Assembly: GCF_000813965.1 (NCBI RefSeq)
Contig: NZ_JWLI01000018.1
Coordinates: forward strand, 1 to 47,377
Reading direction: 5' to 3'
Source: Leisingera sp. ANG-M7
GTDB taxonomy: Bacteria; Pseudomonadota; Alphaproteobacteria; Rhodobacterales; Rhodobacteraceae
Length of the DNA: 47,377 nt
Shown here: positions 33,251 to 42,922 of the stretch, piece after piece
Numbering within the stretch: the first letter of the stretch is position 1
How the letters are laid out: the number at the start of each line of letters is the position of its first letter
Position numbers and translations under genes: made by a program
The notes under the pieces: model-generated
Seen by the model: the letters and a program-made list of their open reading frames with translations, nothing else
Told to the model about the DNA's origin: nothing
Database searches by the model: none

Positions 33251-35974
33251 TCATTCGAATGCGTAGGTGAACTCTCCGTCCTTGACATCGATGGCGACTT
33301 TCTCGACTTCCGCGCCCTCCATCAAGCGGCGCAGGAACTCGTTGGAAATCTCCGGCAGCATAGTGTTGGTGACAATCGCGTCGATCATCCGCCCGCCGCT
33401 GTCCAGCTCCTGGCAACGGTTGACGATCTCTTCCACCACAGCATCCGAATACTCGAACGGCACCCCATGCGCCTCCTGTACCCGTTTCTGGATGCGGCCC
33501 AGCTGCAGCTTGGTGATCTCGCCGATCATCTCCGGGCTGAGCGGGTAATAGGGAATTGCCACCAGACGCCCCAGCAGCGCCGGCGGGAACACTTTCAAGA
33601 GCGGATCGCGGATCGCCTTTGCCATGCCCTCCGGGTCCGGCATCAGTTCCGGGTCGGAACACAGGTCCATGATCGTCTCGGTGCCGACGTTGGAGGTCAG
33701 CAGGATCAGCGTGTTCTTGAAGTCGATGATGCGGCCTTCGCCGTCTTCCATCACGCCCTTGTCGAACACCTGGAAAAAGATCTCATGCACATCCGGATGC
33801 GCCTTCTCGACCTCATCCAGCAGCACCACGGAATAAGGCTTGCGCCGCACCGCTTCGGTCAGCACCCCGCCCTCGCCATAGCCGACATAGCCCGGAGGCG
33901 CGCCTTTCAGCGAGCTGACGGTATGGGCTTCCTGATACTCCGACATGTTGATGGTGATGACGTTCTGCTCGCCGCCATACAGCACCTCTGCCAGCGCCAG
34001 CGCGGTTTCGGTCTTACCGACGCCGGAGGTGCCGGCCAGCATGAACACCCCGATCGGCTTGTTCGGATTGTCCAGCCCGGCGCGGCTGGTCTGGATGCGC
34101 TTGGCGATCATCTTCATCGCGTGATCCTGGCCGATCACACGCTGCGACAGCCGTTCTTCCAGGTTCAGGATGGTCTCGATCTCATCCTTGACCATGCGGC
34201 CCACCGGGATGCCGGTCCAGTCCCCCACGACCGAGGCCACCGCCTGATGATCGACAATCGGAAGGATCAGCGCAGAGTCGCCCTGCAGCGCTTCCAGCTC
34301 CGCGTTCTTGTCCTTCAGCTCCTGCATCAGCTTGGCGCGTTCTTCATCCGACAGCGGGCTACCGGCAGCGCCCTCCGCGCCGTCTTCCCCGGCATCCGCC
34401 GGGGCGTCCACGGGCGCGGCGCCCTCCCGCAGCTTGGCGCGCAGTTCCAGAATGCCCTCAACCACCGCCTTTTCGTTGTCCCAGCGCTCGGTCAGCCCGG
34501 CCAGCCGTTCCTCCTCTGCAGCCTTGGCGGCTTCCACCGCCTCGCGCCGGTCCGCAACCTCATAGCCTGCGGTCTCGTCGCGGCCGATGATCTCAAGCTC
34601 GGTGGTCAGCGCCTCGATCCTGCGCTGGCTGTCGTCGACCTCGGCGGGAACCGCGTGCTGGCTTACCGCCACCCGCGCACAGGCCGTATCCAGCAGGCTG
34701 ACGGACTTGTCTGGCAGCTGCCGCGCCGGGATATAGCGCGCCGACAGGCTGACGGCCGCCTCGATCCCCTCGTCCAGCACCTGAACCCGGTGGTGGTTTT
34801 CCAGCATCGAGGCAATGCCGCGCATCATCAGGATCGCCTTCGGGATGCCCGGCTCCTCGACCTTGACCACCTGGAAGCGGCGGGTCAGCGCCGGGTCTTT
34901 CTCGATGTATTTCTTGTACTCGGCCCAGGTGGTGGCGCCGATGGTCCTGAGCGTCCCGCGCGCCAGCGCCGGTTTCAAGAGGTTCGCCGCATCGCCGGTG
35001 CCGGCCGCACCGCCCGCACCGACCAGCGTGTGGGTTTCATCCACGAACATCACAATCGGCGTCGGGCTTGCCTGAACCTCGTCGATCACCTGGCGCAGGC
35101 GGTTTTCAAACTCGCCCTTCATGCTGGCACCTGCCTGCAGCAGGCCCACGTCCAGCACCAAGAGCCGCACATCCTTCAGCGCGGGCGGCACGTCGCCGCG
35201 GGCGATCCGCAGGGCAAAGCCCTCGACCACAGCCGTTTTACCCACGCCCGCCTCACCGGTCAGGATCGGGTTGTTCTGCCGCCGCCGCATCAGGATATCG
35301 ACGATCTGGCGGATCTCCTCGTCCCGGCCCACGATCGGGTCGATCTCGCCATTTCGGGCCTGTTCGGTCAGGTCGGTGCAGAATTGCTCCAGCGCCTCGC
35401 CCTTGCCCATCGCGCCCGGCGCCATCGAGCCGGAGGCCTCGCCCGGTTCAGCGCCGCCGCCGGTCACGTTGGAGCCGTCCTGCGCCCCCAGCCGTTCCTC
35501 GGGCGAGCCATCGGTGGCCTTGTGGAAATTGTCGGCCAGATCATCCGCGCCGATCTTGGCCAGCTCCGGCGACATGTTCGACAGGATGTTGCGCAGCGCC
35601 GGTGTCTTCAGCATCCCCAAGAGCAGATGGCCGCTGCGGACCTGACCCGCGGAATAGAGCAGCGAGCCCCAGACCCAGCCGCGTTCCATCGCATCCATCA
35701 GATGATCTGACAGGTCGGAAATCGTCGAGGCCCCGCGCGGCAGCATATCCAGCGCCCGGGTCAGCTCGCTGGCAATCTTGCCGGTGTCCAGGTCGTAATG
35801 CTGGATGATCCGGTGCATGTCGCTGTCCTGCTGCGCCAAGAGCTGATGCATCCAATGCACCAGTTCCACATAAGGGTTCCCGCGCATCTTGCAGAACACG
35901 GTTGCGCTCTCGACGGCCTGGTATCCCAGCTTATTCAACTTGCCAAACAGCGCCACGCGGCTGATCTCGGTCAT
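33251..35974 (-). CDS. clpV: T6SS sheath-recycling ATPase ClpV (TssH)
   Basis: ClpV is a hexameric AAA+ unfoldase that disassembles contracted TssB-TssC sheath. The 907-residue protein has a Clp N-domain (about 1-160) and a first AAA domain with Walker [16 protein letters not shown] and the sensor stretch [20 protein letters not shown] shorter middle domain and a second AAA domain with [16 protein letters not shown] follow. The start has a GGGAGGG site and lies one base after tssG. Everything expected for a working enzyme is present. Whether it also acts on the TssB-TssC fusion encoded downstream is open. Confidence 0.97.
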   Translation of the reverse strand: MTEISRVALFGKLNKLGYQAVESATVFCKMRGNPYVELVHWMHQLLAQQDSDMHRIIQHYDLDTGKIASELTRALDMLPRGASTISDLSDHLMDAMERGWVWGSLLYSAGQVRSGHLLLGMLKTPALRNILSNMSPELAKIGADDLADNFHKATDGSPEERLGAQDGSNVTGGGAEPGEASGSMAPGAMGKGEALEQFCTDLTEQARNGEIDPIVGRDEEIRQIVDILMRRRQNNPILTGEAGVGKTAVVEGFALRIARGDVPPALKDVRLLVLDVGLLQAGASMKGEFENRLRQVIDEVQASPTPIVMFVDETHTLVGAGGAAGTGDAANLLKPALARGTLRTIGATTWAEYKKYIEKDPALTRRFQVVKVEEPGIPKAILMMRGIASMLENHHRVQVLDEGIEAAVSLSARYIPARQLPDKSVSLLDTACARVAVSQHAVPAEVDDSQRRIEALTTELEIIGRDETAGYEVADRREAVEAAKAAEEERLAGLTERWDNEKAVVEGILELRAKLREGAAPVDAPADAGEDGAEGAAGSPLSDEERAKLMQELKDKNAELEALQGDSALILPIVDHQAVASVVGDWTGIPVGRMVKDEIETILNLEERLSQRVIGQDHAMKMIAKRIQTSRAGLDNPNKPIGVFMLAGTSGVGKTETALALAEVLYGGEQNVITINMSEYQEAHTVSSLKGAPPGYVGYGEGGVLTEAVRRKPYSVVLLDEVEKAHPDVHEIFFQVFDKGVMEDGEGRIIDFKNTLILLTSNVGTETIMDLCSDPELMPDPEGMAKAIRDPLLKVFPPALLGRLVAIPYYPLSPEMIGEITKLQLGRIQKRVQEAHGVPFEYSDAVVEEIVNRCQELDSGGRMIDAIVTNTMLPEISNEFLRRLMEGAEVEKVAIDVKDGEFTYAFE

Positions 35975-35975
35975 C

Positions 35976-37031
35976 TCAAATCCCTCCCTCTACAGGCATC
36001 TCAGCCCCGGCGCCTAATCCCGGGTACAGGTACAAATCATTCACATCCGGCTGATCCGCATCCGGATCCGGGCGCGAGCGCACCCAGCTGGTATGCCCCA
36101 GCCGCGTGGTGCCGCCCAAGGATGCCCGCGGCACCTCGTCGCCCGCCAGAACCAGGTTCACATCCCAGTCCAGCACATCGCCGGCATAGGACCGCACAAT
36201 GGCCCGCAGCCGCTTCAAGGCCTCACCGCCCGGCAGCAGCCGCTCATAATCTTCCAGCTTCAGCGGCCCGATGCGGATGCGGAATTTCGCGGTGCGGCTC
36301 CAGACCTTGTCGCCGATGCTGGTGGTCTGCCCCAGCCCCCCATAGCCCAGCTGCCAGCGGTCATCCGGCTCCAGCTCCAGCCAGCTGCCGATATATTCCT
36401 CCAGCGTCACCGGCACCTCAAAGAACGCCGACAGGATCGACACCAGCCCCTCGGCGTTCTTGGCCCCCTTCGCCAGATGGCCCGCAAAATGCAGCTTGGC
36501 GAGGTCCGGCATGTCGTCGCGGTCGCCGAATTTGAACCCGTTGTATCCGATCAGCGACGCAACCTTGCGCGCCATCGGATCATCAGCCCGGTCGAAACTC
36601 ACAGCCGGCGAGCCTTGCGTCCAGGCCCGGTACAGAAGGCTCATCAGCCGGTGCGTCAGCATATCGGCAAAGGCCACCATCGTCGGATCGCGGTGGTTTC
36701 TTTTGCGGTCGCGGGCGTATTCGGTCAGATGCAGCGGCAGCGGGCCCTGCGGGCCGAACAAGCCGAAGAAGCGGTTGGTCAGAACTGCCGGTTTGTCCCC
36801 CTCCGCCGGTTTGAACGCGGCAATGGTGGAGGGCGGGAAAGCCAGTTCCGCCTCCTGCCCCAGACGCAGCCGGTCCTGCCGCGGGCGGCGGCTTTCGCCC
36901 AGGCGCGGGGCGTCATCGAAATGCGCCTCCAATACACGCAGGGCCTGAAAAACGTGGTGTTTTTCAGGATCCATGGCCAGCCGGCCATAAAGACTCAGAT
37001 CATCCGGCCGAGGCCCTTTTCCGGTCGCCAT
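35976..37031 (-). CDS. tssG: T6SS baseplate protein TssG
   Basis: TssG forms the baseplate wedge with TssF and TssE. The 351-residue protein has the typical opening HHVFQALRVLEAHFDDAPRLG and a central NRFFGLFGPQGPLPLHLTEYA, the clearest TssG signature. The ATG at 37031 overlaps the end of tssF by 37 bases; an in-frame ATG at 36974 would leave a 20-base gap instead and cannot be excluded. Length is normal for the family. clpV follows after one base. Confidence 0.95.
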   Translation of the reverse strand: MATGKGPRPDDLSLYGRLAMDPEKHHVFQALRVLEAHFDDAPRLGESRRPRQDRLRLGQEAELAFPPSTIAAFKPAEGDKPAVLTNRFFGLFGPQGPLPLHLTEYARDRKRNHRDPTMVAFADMLTHRLMSLLYRAWTQGSPAVSFDRADDPMARKVASLIGYNGFKFGDRDDMPDLAKLHFAGHLAKGAKNAEGLVSILSAFFEVPVTLEEYIGSWLELEPDDRWQLGYGGLGQTTSIGDKVWSRTAKFRIRIGPLKLEDYERLLPGGEALKRLRAIVRSYAGDVLDWDVNLVLAGDEVPRASLGGTTRLGHTSWVRSRPDPDADQPDVNDLYLYPGLGAGAEMPVEGGI

Positions 37032-38872
37032 CTGGCAATTTCCCCGCGTTTTTCGGTTTTCAGGACGGTCTCCGTGAACGAGTTGATGCTGGCATAGCCG
37101 CGGAAGAACCGTTCCAGCACGGCCCCCAGCGCATAGATATTGCTGCCCTCGAAAAAGCTCTCGTCAAAGCCCAGGGTAATCTCCAGCCCGCGCACCGCGG
37201 TGGACAGCACCTCATCGCTCATCCGGCGCACGATGGGCCGGGCGCTGACCGACAGGATGCCCTCCAGCTGCTTTTCCGTCACCCGGTCGCCCAGGGGCGC
37301 ATAAAGCCCGACCAGCTCCCGCAGCGCTTCCGCCGACTGGCCCTTGCCGGTTTCGGCAATCGAGACATAGTTCAGGCTGAGGTGAGAAATCAGACGCCAG
37401 GCGGTATCCCCCTGCGCCAGGGTGGGATGCGGACGGGTTGGCGACACCGGCAGCGTCACTTTCTTGACCGGACCGCCCTCGGGCAACTGGAACACATCGT
37501 CATTGCCGGTGGCCAGCAGCATCGGCAGATCGCGGTTGGTGCACAACGCCTTGACCGCCAGCTGCTCCAGCCCGGCGGAATAGGGTGCCTGCGCCCGGTC
37601 CACCAGCGTCAGGAACACTTCCGATCCCAGATAAGAACTGCGCACCCCGCGCAGGCGTTCCTTCTCCGACCGCTGCCGCATCCGCCGCTTGATTGTGTAA
37701 TAGGCCGGGTGGCTTTCGCCGGCAGCGGTGAAATCATTGGCGGAATAGAACGGGCGGAACACCACGTCGTCCTCGCCCTCACCGCTGATGCCCACCACGC
37801 TTTGCAAACCGTAGATCTCGAAATCAAGGCCCGCAGTACGGTTCGGGATCACATGGTGCTCGGTGTCAATCGGCGCGATCCGCACCCGGTCGCAGCGCTT
37901 CTCGAACAGGTTCACGGCTGGCACCGCGTTCAGCTTGAACACCTCCGGCACCACGATCGGCGCAATCTCCGGCATCCCCTCGCGCAGCAGGATATAGAGA
38001 TCAACCTCATTGCCTTCGGATTTCCGCAAACCCTCGCGCAGCCCCTGCAGCTCGACAAAACGGAACCGCTCCGGCATCGCGAAATATTCCTGCAGCAGCC
38101 GGTAGCCGTCATAGACCCGGCGCGGCAGCGGCAGCAGCGCTTCCTCTGGGCTGAACCCCTTTTGCGCCACCCGGGCCTCGCGCAGCGGCAGCTGCCAGTC
38201 GGCGCGGCGGTCGGTGGAGCGCGCCACGATCCCTTGCACCTGCGTGCACAAGAGTTCCAGCAGCGGCCAGCTGTTGCCCGCCTCGCCGGTCAGGTACAGC
38301 GTCAGCTTGTCCATTTCCAGCTTGCTGATCGGGTCGCCGTCAATGCGCTTGATCCGCAGCCGGATGCCTGCGCGCGCGTCATATCCGGTGGCAACCCCTG
38401 CCGCCACCAGCTCACCGCGGCCGTCAATATACTGCGCCTCGGTGATCTGGATCGGCCACATGGTCAGATCAGCGGCGGTGCGGAATTCACAAGGCGTCTG
38501 CTCGCCCTCGGTCAGCCGCGACCGCAGGGTTGAGCCGCGCTGCAGCACATAGCCGCTTTTGACGGCAGAGTTCGCCACATCCGGCTCAAACGCCGCGATC
38601 ATCATCGAGGGCGTCGGCGCGAGGTAATGCGGATAGATGATTTCCAGGAGGTTGGAGGTGAAATTCGGATACTGCAGCTCCAGTTCCAGCTGCACCCGCG
38701 CGGTCAGGAACGCGGCGCCCTCCAGCAGACGCTCCACATAAGGGTCAAGAACCTCGACCCCTTCCATGCCCAGACGGGCCGCAATCTTGGGATAGGCAGC
38801 CGCAAACTCCGCGCCCATGTCGCGCAGATAGTTCAGCTCATTCTCGTAATGGGTCAGCAACCGTGTATCCAT
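36995..38872 (-). CDS. tssF: T6SS baseplate protein TssF
   Basis: TssF is the large wedge component of the T6SS baseplate. The 625-residue product begins MDTRLLTHYENELNYLRDMG, the family's usual first line, and includes YPHYLAPTPSMMIAAFEPD and the late SFTETVLKT typical of TssF C-termini. The ATG at 38872 shares a base with the tssE stop (TGATG), so the pair is translationally coupled. An earlier in-frame start at 38959 is rejected because it adds low-quality sequence inside tssE. Nothing unusual is seen. Confidence 0.96.
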   Translation of the reverse strand: MDTRLLTHYENELNYLRDMGAEFAAAYPKIAARLGMEGVEVLDPYVERLLEGAAFLTARVQLELELQYPNFTSNLLEIIYPHYLAPTPSMMIAAFEPDVANSAVKSGYVLQRGSTLRSRLTEGEQTPCEFRTAADLTMWPIQITEAQYIDGRGELVAAGVATGYDARAGIRLRIKRIDGDPISKLEMDKLTLYLTGEAGNSWPLLELLCTQVQGIVARSTDRRADWQLPLREARVAQKGFSPEEALLPLPRRVYDGYRLLQEYFAMPERFRFVELQGLREGLRKSEGNEVDLYILLREGMPEIAPIVVPEVFKLNAVPAVNLFEKRCDRVRIAPIDTEHHVIPNRTAGLDFEIYGLQSVVGISGEGEDDVVFRPFYSANDFTAAGESHPAYYTIKRRMRQRSEKERLRGVRSSYLGSEVFLTLVDRAQAPYSAGLEQLAVKALCTNRDLPMLLATGNDDVFQLPEGGPVKKVTLPVSPTRPHPTLAQGDTAWRLISHLSLNYVSIAETGKGQSAEALRELVGLYAPLGDRVTEKQLEGILSVSARPIVRRMSDEVLSTAVRGLEITLGFDESFFEGSNIYALGAVLERFFRGYASINSFTETVLKTEKRGEIARWRPEKGLGRMI

Positions 38873-39369
38873 CACATGGCCCTTTCCATTTCCACCTCGC
38901 CGGTGGTCAGATCGACCTTGCTGCGCAGGTAAAGCTCCAGCGGCATCGGCTGTGCCCACATGTCGGCGCGGATTTCCAGCCCCACGGTCATCTCGGTCGC
39001 GTCGGTGCCATCCTGCAACCGCACATCGACAGAGCCTTCGATGATCCTCGGCTCATAGGTGGCAATCGCCTGCTTGATCGAGCGCCGGATCGCCTCTGCC
39101 TTCTCGGTGGTCGAGGCCTCCCCCGCCACTTCAATCAGACCGTAGTTCAGCACCGAGGCCGACACCGCCGGGTATTTCTCCGCATCGAAATGGCTTTCGA
39201 CATTCTGCGTGTTCAACAGCCACGACAGATCGCGCTGGATGATTTCCCGCAGCCGCACCAGATCAATCACCCGGCTCTCGCGGGTTTCCTTCTGATCGGC
39301 AGGCGCATTGTCGGTCAGCCGGTCCAGCAGCGAGGGCTGCAGGCGCTCGGCCAGTGTCTTGTCAGCCAT
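38872..39369 (-). CDS. tssE: T6SS baseplate protein TssE (gp25-like)
   Basis: TssE is a gp25-like protein that starts sheath polymerisation on the baseplate. The 165-residue product, starting MADKTLAERLQPSLLDRL, contains the diagnostic LREIIQRDLSWLLNTQN, VLNYGLIEVAG and IRRSIKQAIATYEPRI segments. The chosen ATG (39369) lies within the end of tagJ, overlapping it by 8 bases. The in-frame ATG at 39483 would run deep into tagJ and is rejected. Confidence 0.96.
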   Translation of the reverse strand: MADKTLAERLQPSLLDRLTDNAPADQKETRESRVIDLVRLREIIQRDLSWLLNTQNVESHFDAEKYPAVSASVLNYGLIEVAGEASTTEKAEAIRRSIKQAIATYEPRIIEGSVDVRLQDGTDATEMTVGLEIRADMWAQPMPLELYLRSKVDLTTGEVEMERAM

Positions 39370-40165
39370 TCTCTTCGCCGTGCCCATCCATCCGGAGTGT
39401 GCGCACGTCCATGATGGCAATGTCCTCATCGCCGATCGCCAGCAGCCGCTGGCCCAGACCGGTATAGGTTTCCGCGCCGGCATCCTGCCACACGGTGGCG
39501 CGCGCCAGCATCGACAGCCCGTCTGCCTTCTCGCTGCCGGGATAACGGGTCGGGATCATCGCCGCTACTTCACCGCCGCCCGCCAGGGTCAGCGTGCCCG
39601 CGGTCCAAACCGCATCGCGCAGGTCGCTCGGCTCCTCTGCTTCAAAGGAGACGATCTTGGAAAACGGCAGCCAGTAGTATTTACCGTTGATCACCGCTTC
39701 CAGCACCGGTCCCAGCCGCATGTCAGCATCCGCGATCCACTCGAACCGCTTGCCGTTCACCTCACCGGGGCTGGCAGGTGCCGCATCAAACGCCTTGGCG
39801 CGCAGCTCTGCTGCTTCCTTGGGATTGCCGGTTGCCAGCAGTTTCTGCGCCTCGATCAGATGCGCCAGCCATTCCTCCGGCTCGCCCAGGATCAGCGGCG
39901 ACTTCTCACCCGCAAACACCTTCTCGCGGTAGACCTCGCAGATGATCGCCTCGCGGTAGGCCTGCGCCATCACGGTGGCGCCTTCGTCCAATCCCGCCGC
40001 CGCCTTCAGCTGCGCAATCGCCCGGTTCCAGTCGCCCAGAACGCACAGCAGCTGAAACAGAAACACCCGCAGCTTGGGATTGCTCGCATCCGCGCGGATC
40101 TTGGCTTGCAGCGCCTCCAGCGCCGCCTTGGGATCACCAGCTTTCAAATGCTCTTCAGGTGTCAT
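39362..40165 (-). CDS. tagJ: T6SS accessory protein TagJ (ImpE family)
   Basis: TagJ binds the N-terminus of TssB in some systems and is thought to modulate ClpV recognition. The 267-residue protein has an N-terminal tetratricopeptide-like helical part (HLKAGDPKAALEALQAKIR, LLCVLGDWNRAIAQLKAAA) and an ImpE C-terminal domain (about 140-265) with GKRFEWIADADMRLGPVLEA and YYWLPFSKIVSFEAEEPSDL. Presence of tagJ next to tssE is characteristic of one T6SS subgroup. It is the first gene after the hcp terminator. If TagJ here also binds TssB, it could bind the near-identical TssB domain of the fusion; this is inference. Confidence 0.94.
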   Translation of the reverse strand: MTPEEHLKAGDPKAALEALQAKIRADASNPKLRVFLFQLLCVLGDWNRAIAQLKAAAGLDEGATVMAQAYREAIICEVYREKVFAGEKSPLILGEPEEWLAHLIEAQKLLATGNPKEAAELRAKAFDAAPASPGEVNGKRFEWIADADMRLGPVLEAVINGKYYWLPFSKIVSFEAEEPSDLRDAVWTAGTLTLAGGGEVAAMIPTRYPGSEKADGLSMLARATVWQDAGAETYTGLGQRLLAIGDEDIAIMDVRTLRMDGHGEENG

Positions 40166-40209
40166 GGGGCTCTACTCCGCAACGGGGATGGATGCTGGAA
40201 ATACGTCAG

Positions 40210-40243
40210 AAAAAACGGACCCCGGGCGGCAATACGCCCGGGG
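40210..40243 (-). terminator. Strong intrinsic terminator after hcp
   Basis: CGCCCGGGG and CCCCGGGCG (40235-40243 and 40220-40228) form a perfect 9-bp GC-rich stem with a 6-base loop. On the minus strand it is followed directly by a U-rich tract (complement of the six A bases at 40210-40215). It lies between hcp and tagJ and should stop most transcripts after tssA-tssB-tssC-hcp, leaving reduced read-through to the other T6SS genes. Confidence 0.92.
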
Positions 40244-40256
40244 CCAGTCAAATGGT

Positions 40257-40757
40257 TTACTCGACCTTGCCGGTCTGCACGTTCCACTTGAAGGTGCCTT
40301 CAGTGGTGAGCTTGCCGGTTTTCTGGTTGGTCGACTTGTACTCGTGCTCGATCGCAGCATAGGCCAGCGACCAGGTCTCTTCCGGAATGCCGTCTTCGCT
40401 GGCGGAAATCGAGTAGCTGTCGACAACCACGTCTTTCAGCTTCCAGACCGAATAGACCAGCAGGCCCTGGCTGGCGCTGTCACCCGAACGGCACCAGTGC
40501 ATGATGATTTCCGGGCGCACGGTGCCATTGGCAACCGACAGCGCCAGGTCGTTCGAGGCTTTGCCCATCTGCGAGGTCAGCTCGATCTTGCCGAAGTTGG
40601 AGTTCGCGTGCATCCGCTGGGTCGAGCCCAGATCGGTCATTTCCACCGCGCGCTCCACGTTCCAGCTCGCCGACTGGATCACGATCCACTTCTTGTGGTT
40701 TTCCTCGGTTGCATCGCCATCGATGTCCGAGATCTGTACGAACATGTTTGCAGCCAT
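40257..40757 (-). CDS. hcp: T6SS tube protein Hcp (TssD)
   Basis: Hcp hexamers stack into the tube expelled by sheath contraction and can carry small effectors in the lumen. The 166-residue protein shows the Hcp pattern FVQISDIDGDATEENHKKWI, then SASWNVERAV, and LTSQMGKASNDLALSVANG. No fused effector domain is present. A GAAAGGA site precedes the ATG. It is the last gene before a strong terminator, which fits the need for high Hcp expression. Confidence 0.97.
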   Translation of the reverse strand: MAANMFVQISDIDGDATEENHKKWIVIQSASWNVERAVEMTDLGSTQRMHANSNFGKIELTSQMGKASNDLALSVANGTVRPEIIMHWCRSGDSASQGLLVYSVWKLKDVVVDSYSISASEDGIPEETWSLAYAAIEHEYKSTNQKTGKLTTEGTFKWNVQTGKVE

Positions 40758-40824
40758 TTTGCTATCCTTTCAAAAATTAAGAACTCTACTGCACTATGCT
40801 TGGTTAAGGCTGGGGAGTGGGAAA

Positions 40825-42321
40825 TCAGCCTCCTTTTTCCGAGGGCAGTTTCGATACCAGACGCAGCGAGACAGAAAGCCCCTCCAGCTGGTAATGCGGG
40901 CGCAGGAAGAATTTTGAGGTGTAATACCCCGGGTTGCCCTCGACCTCTTCCACAACCACTTCGGCTGCGGCCAGAGGTTTGCGCGCCTTCTCGTTCTCCG
41001 AAGAGATGTCTGCGTTGAAATCAACATAGTTGTTGATCCAGTCCTGCAGCCAGGACTCCATGTCCTGACGGCTTTTGAACGAGCCGACTTTGTCTCGCAC
41101 CATGCACTTCAGATAGTGCGCGAACCGGCATGTGGCGAACAGATACGGCAGCCGCGCGCCCAGGTTGGCGTTAGCGGTGGCGTCCGGATCGTCGTATTCG
41201 GCCGGCTTGTGCAGCGACTGCGCCCCCATAAAGGTCGCAACGTCGGTGTTCTTGCGGTGAATAAGCGGCATCATGCCGTTCTTCGCCAGCTCCGCCTCGC
41301 GCCGGTCATCAATGGCAATCTCGGTCGGGCATTTCTGATCGACGCCGCCATCGGTGGTCGGGAAGGTGTGGCTGGGCAGGTTCTCCAGCGTGCCGCCGCT
41401 TTCAACGCCGCGGATCCGCGAGCACCAGCCGTACATCTTGAACGAACGGGTGATGTTCACCGCCATGCCATAGGCCGCGTTGACCCAGCCGTATTTGTCG
41501 CTGCCGGCACCGGCGGTGTCTTCCTCGAATGCAAACTCCTCAACCGGGTCGGTCTTGGAGCCATAGGGCAGACGGCCCAGGAAGCGCGGCATCGCGAGAC
41601 CCACGTATTTCGCATCCTCGCTGTCGCGCAGCGACCGCCATGCGGCATATTCAGGGGTCTGGAAGATCTTGGTCAGATCGCGCGGGTTCGACAGTTCCGC
41701 CCAGCTGTCCATCTGGAACAGGGTCGGCTTGGCGCCGGTGATCAGCGGCGCATGCGCGGCTGCTGCAATCTTGGACATCTCGCCCAGCAGCTCGATATCC
41801 GGCGGCGAATGGTCAAAGTGGTAGTCCGCCACCAGAGAGCCGTAGGGCTCGCCGCCCAGCTGGCTGAATTCCTCGGTGTAGATCTTCTTGAAGATCGGCG
41901 ACTGATCCCATGCCGTGCCCTTGAATTTCTTCAGGGTCTTCGACATTTCCTTCTTGGTGATCGGCATCACCCGGATTTTCAGCTGCTCATCGGTCTCGGT
42001 GTTGTTGACCAGATAATGCAGGCCCCGCCAGGCGCTTTCCAGCTGCTGGAATTCCTCGTTGTGCAGGATCAGGTTGACCTGCTCGGTCAGCTTCTCGTCA
42101 ATCGCCGCCACGATGCTCTCGATCGAGCGCAGCGCGTCATCGGAAATCAGCGCAGTGTTTGCCAGCGCCTGTTCGGCCAGGGTTTTGACCGCGCTTTCAA
42201 CCGCAGTCTTGGCCTGATCCGACTTGGGGCGGAATTCTTTCTGCAGCAGGCTCGCGAATTCGGCAGAGCCAAAGGCGGCTTCACCGGCAGCGGCTTCCGC
42301 CTGGAGTTCTTCTTCAGCCAT
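40825..42321 (-). CDS. tssC: T6SS sheath large subunit TssC
   Basis: TssC forms the contractile sheath with TssB. The 498-residue protein has all family landmarks: NEEFQQLESAWRGLHYLV, a YGSLVADYHFDH segment, GLAMPRFLGRLPYGSKTDP, and a complete C-terminus with FATCRFAHYLKCMVRD and the closing LSVSLRLVSKLPSEKG. The C-terminal strands, which in TssB-TssC sheaths interlock neighbouring subunits, are intact here, unlike in the fusion at 26082-31055. A GGAGGA site precedes the ATG. It lies directly after tssB. Confidence 0.97.
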   Translation of the reverse strand: MAEEELQAEAAAGEAAFGSAEFASLLQKEFRPKSDQAKTAVESAVKTLAEQALANTALISDDALRSIESIVAAIDEKLTEQVNLILHNEEFQQLESAWRGLHYLVNNTETDEQLKIRVMPITKKEMSKTLKKFKGTAWDQSPIFKKIYTEEFSQLGGEPYGSLVADYHFDHSPPDIELLGEMSKIAAAAHAPLITGAKPTLFQMDSWAELSNPRDLTKIFQTPEYAAWRSLRDSEDAKYVGLAMPRFLGRLPYGSKTDPVEEFAFEEDTAGAGSDKYGWVNAAYGMAVNITRSFKMYGWCSRIRGVESGGTLENLPSHTFPTTDGGVDQKCPTEIAIDDRREAELAKNGMMPLIHRKNTDVATFMGAQSLHKPAEYDDPDATANANLGARLPYLFATCRFAHYLKCMVRDKVGSFKSRQDMESWLQDWINNYVDFNADISSENEKARKPLAAAEVVVEEVEGNPGYYTSKFFLRPHYQLEGLSVSLRLVSKLPSEKGG

Positions 42322-42336
42322 CTTCGTCCTCCGCTC

Positions 42337-42852
42337 TTATTCTTCGCTGTCGGCTTCGCCGCCGGGCTTCGGCTGCGCGGCCAGGGTTTTCAGCAGGCTC
42401 GGGTCCTGGATGATCTTGGAGATCAGATCCTCGGCGCCGGTCTTGCCGTCCATATAGGTCATCAGGTTCGACAGCTGGGTGCGCGCTTCCAGCAGCTCGC
42501 GCAGCGGCTCCACCTTGGCGGCAATCGCAGCAGGCTTGAAATCGTCCATGCTCTCGAACGTGATGTCGACCGCCATGTTGCCCTCGCCGGTCAGCGTGTT
42601 GGGCACGGTGAAGGCGGCACGCGGTGCCATCGACTTCATCCGGTCATCGAAGTTGTCCACGTCGATTTCCAGGAACTTGCGGTCCGCGACTGCAGGCTGC
42701 TCCACTTCGGATTTGCCCACCAGGTCGCTCATCACGCCCATCACGAAGGGCAGCTGCACCTTCTTCTCGGCGCCGTACAGCTCCACGTCATATTCGATCT
42801 GGACCCTTGGTGCCCGGTTGCGGGCAATGAATTTCTGTGAACTTCCGGCCAT
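42337..42852 (-). CDS. tssB: T6SS sheath small subunit TssB
   Basis: TssB pairs with TssC in the sheath. The 171-residue product opens SSQKFIARNRAPRVQIEYDV and includes LPFVMGVMSDLVGKS and RKFLEIDVDNFDDRM, standard for TssB. It ends after an Ala/Pro/Glu tail. Its first 155 residues are almost the same as those of the fusion protein encoded at 26082-31055, so the two TssB domains probably bind the same partners. An AAGGAGA site precedes the ATG. The tssB stop and tssC start are 15 bases apart. Confidence 0.97.
   Translation of the reverse strand: MAGSSQKFIARNRAPRVQIEYDVELYGAEKKVQLPFVMGVMSDLVGKSEVEQPAVADRKFLEIDVDNFDDRMKSMAPRAAFTVPNTLTGEGNMAVDITFESMDDFKPAAIAAKVEPLRELLEARTQLSNLMTYMDGKTGAEDLISKIIQDPSLLKTLAAQPKPGGEADSEE
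42388..42852 (-). repeat. Duplicated tssB segment, canonical copy
   Basis: This is the counterpart of 30591-31055, in the same orientation, with a 42-base identical run at 42577-42618. Recombination between the two copies would delete tssC, hcp, tagJ, tssE, tssF, tssG, clpV and the two following genes, so they are a potential instability hotspot. Confidence 0.88.
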
Positions 42853-42922
42853 CTAGGTCTCCTTACTCGTCTTGCTTTCACGGGATCCGCAGCAGGTTCC
42901 GCCGCAGAAATCCCCGTGTCCG

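Noticed and set aside
33053-35710. An 885-codon open frame on the plus strand opposite clpV
   Set aside because: It is the antisense shadow of clpV, which matches the family along its full length. Its product is His/Arg-rich without recognisable domains, and high-GC coding commonly leaves such frames open.
41116-42840. A 574-codon plus-strand frame opposite tssC and tssB
   Set aside because: It is an antisense shadow of two clear T6SS sheath genes.
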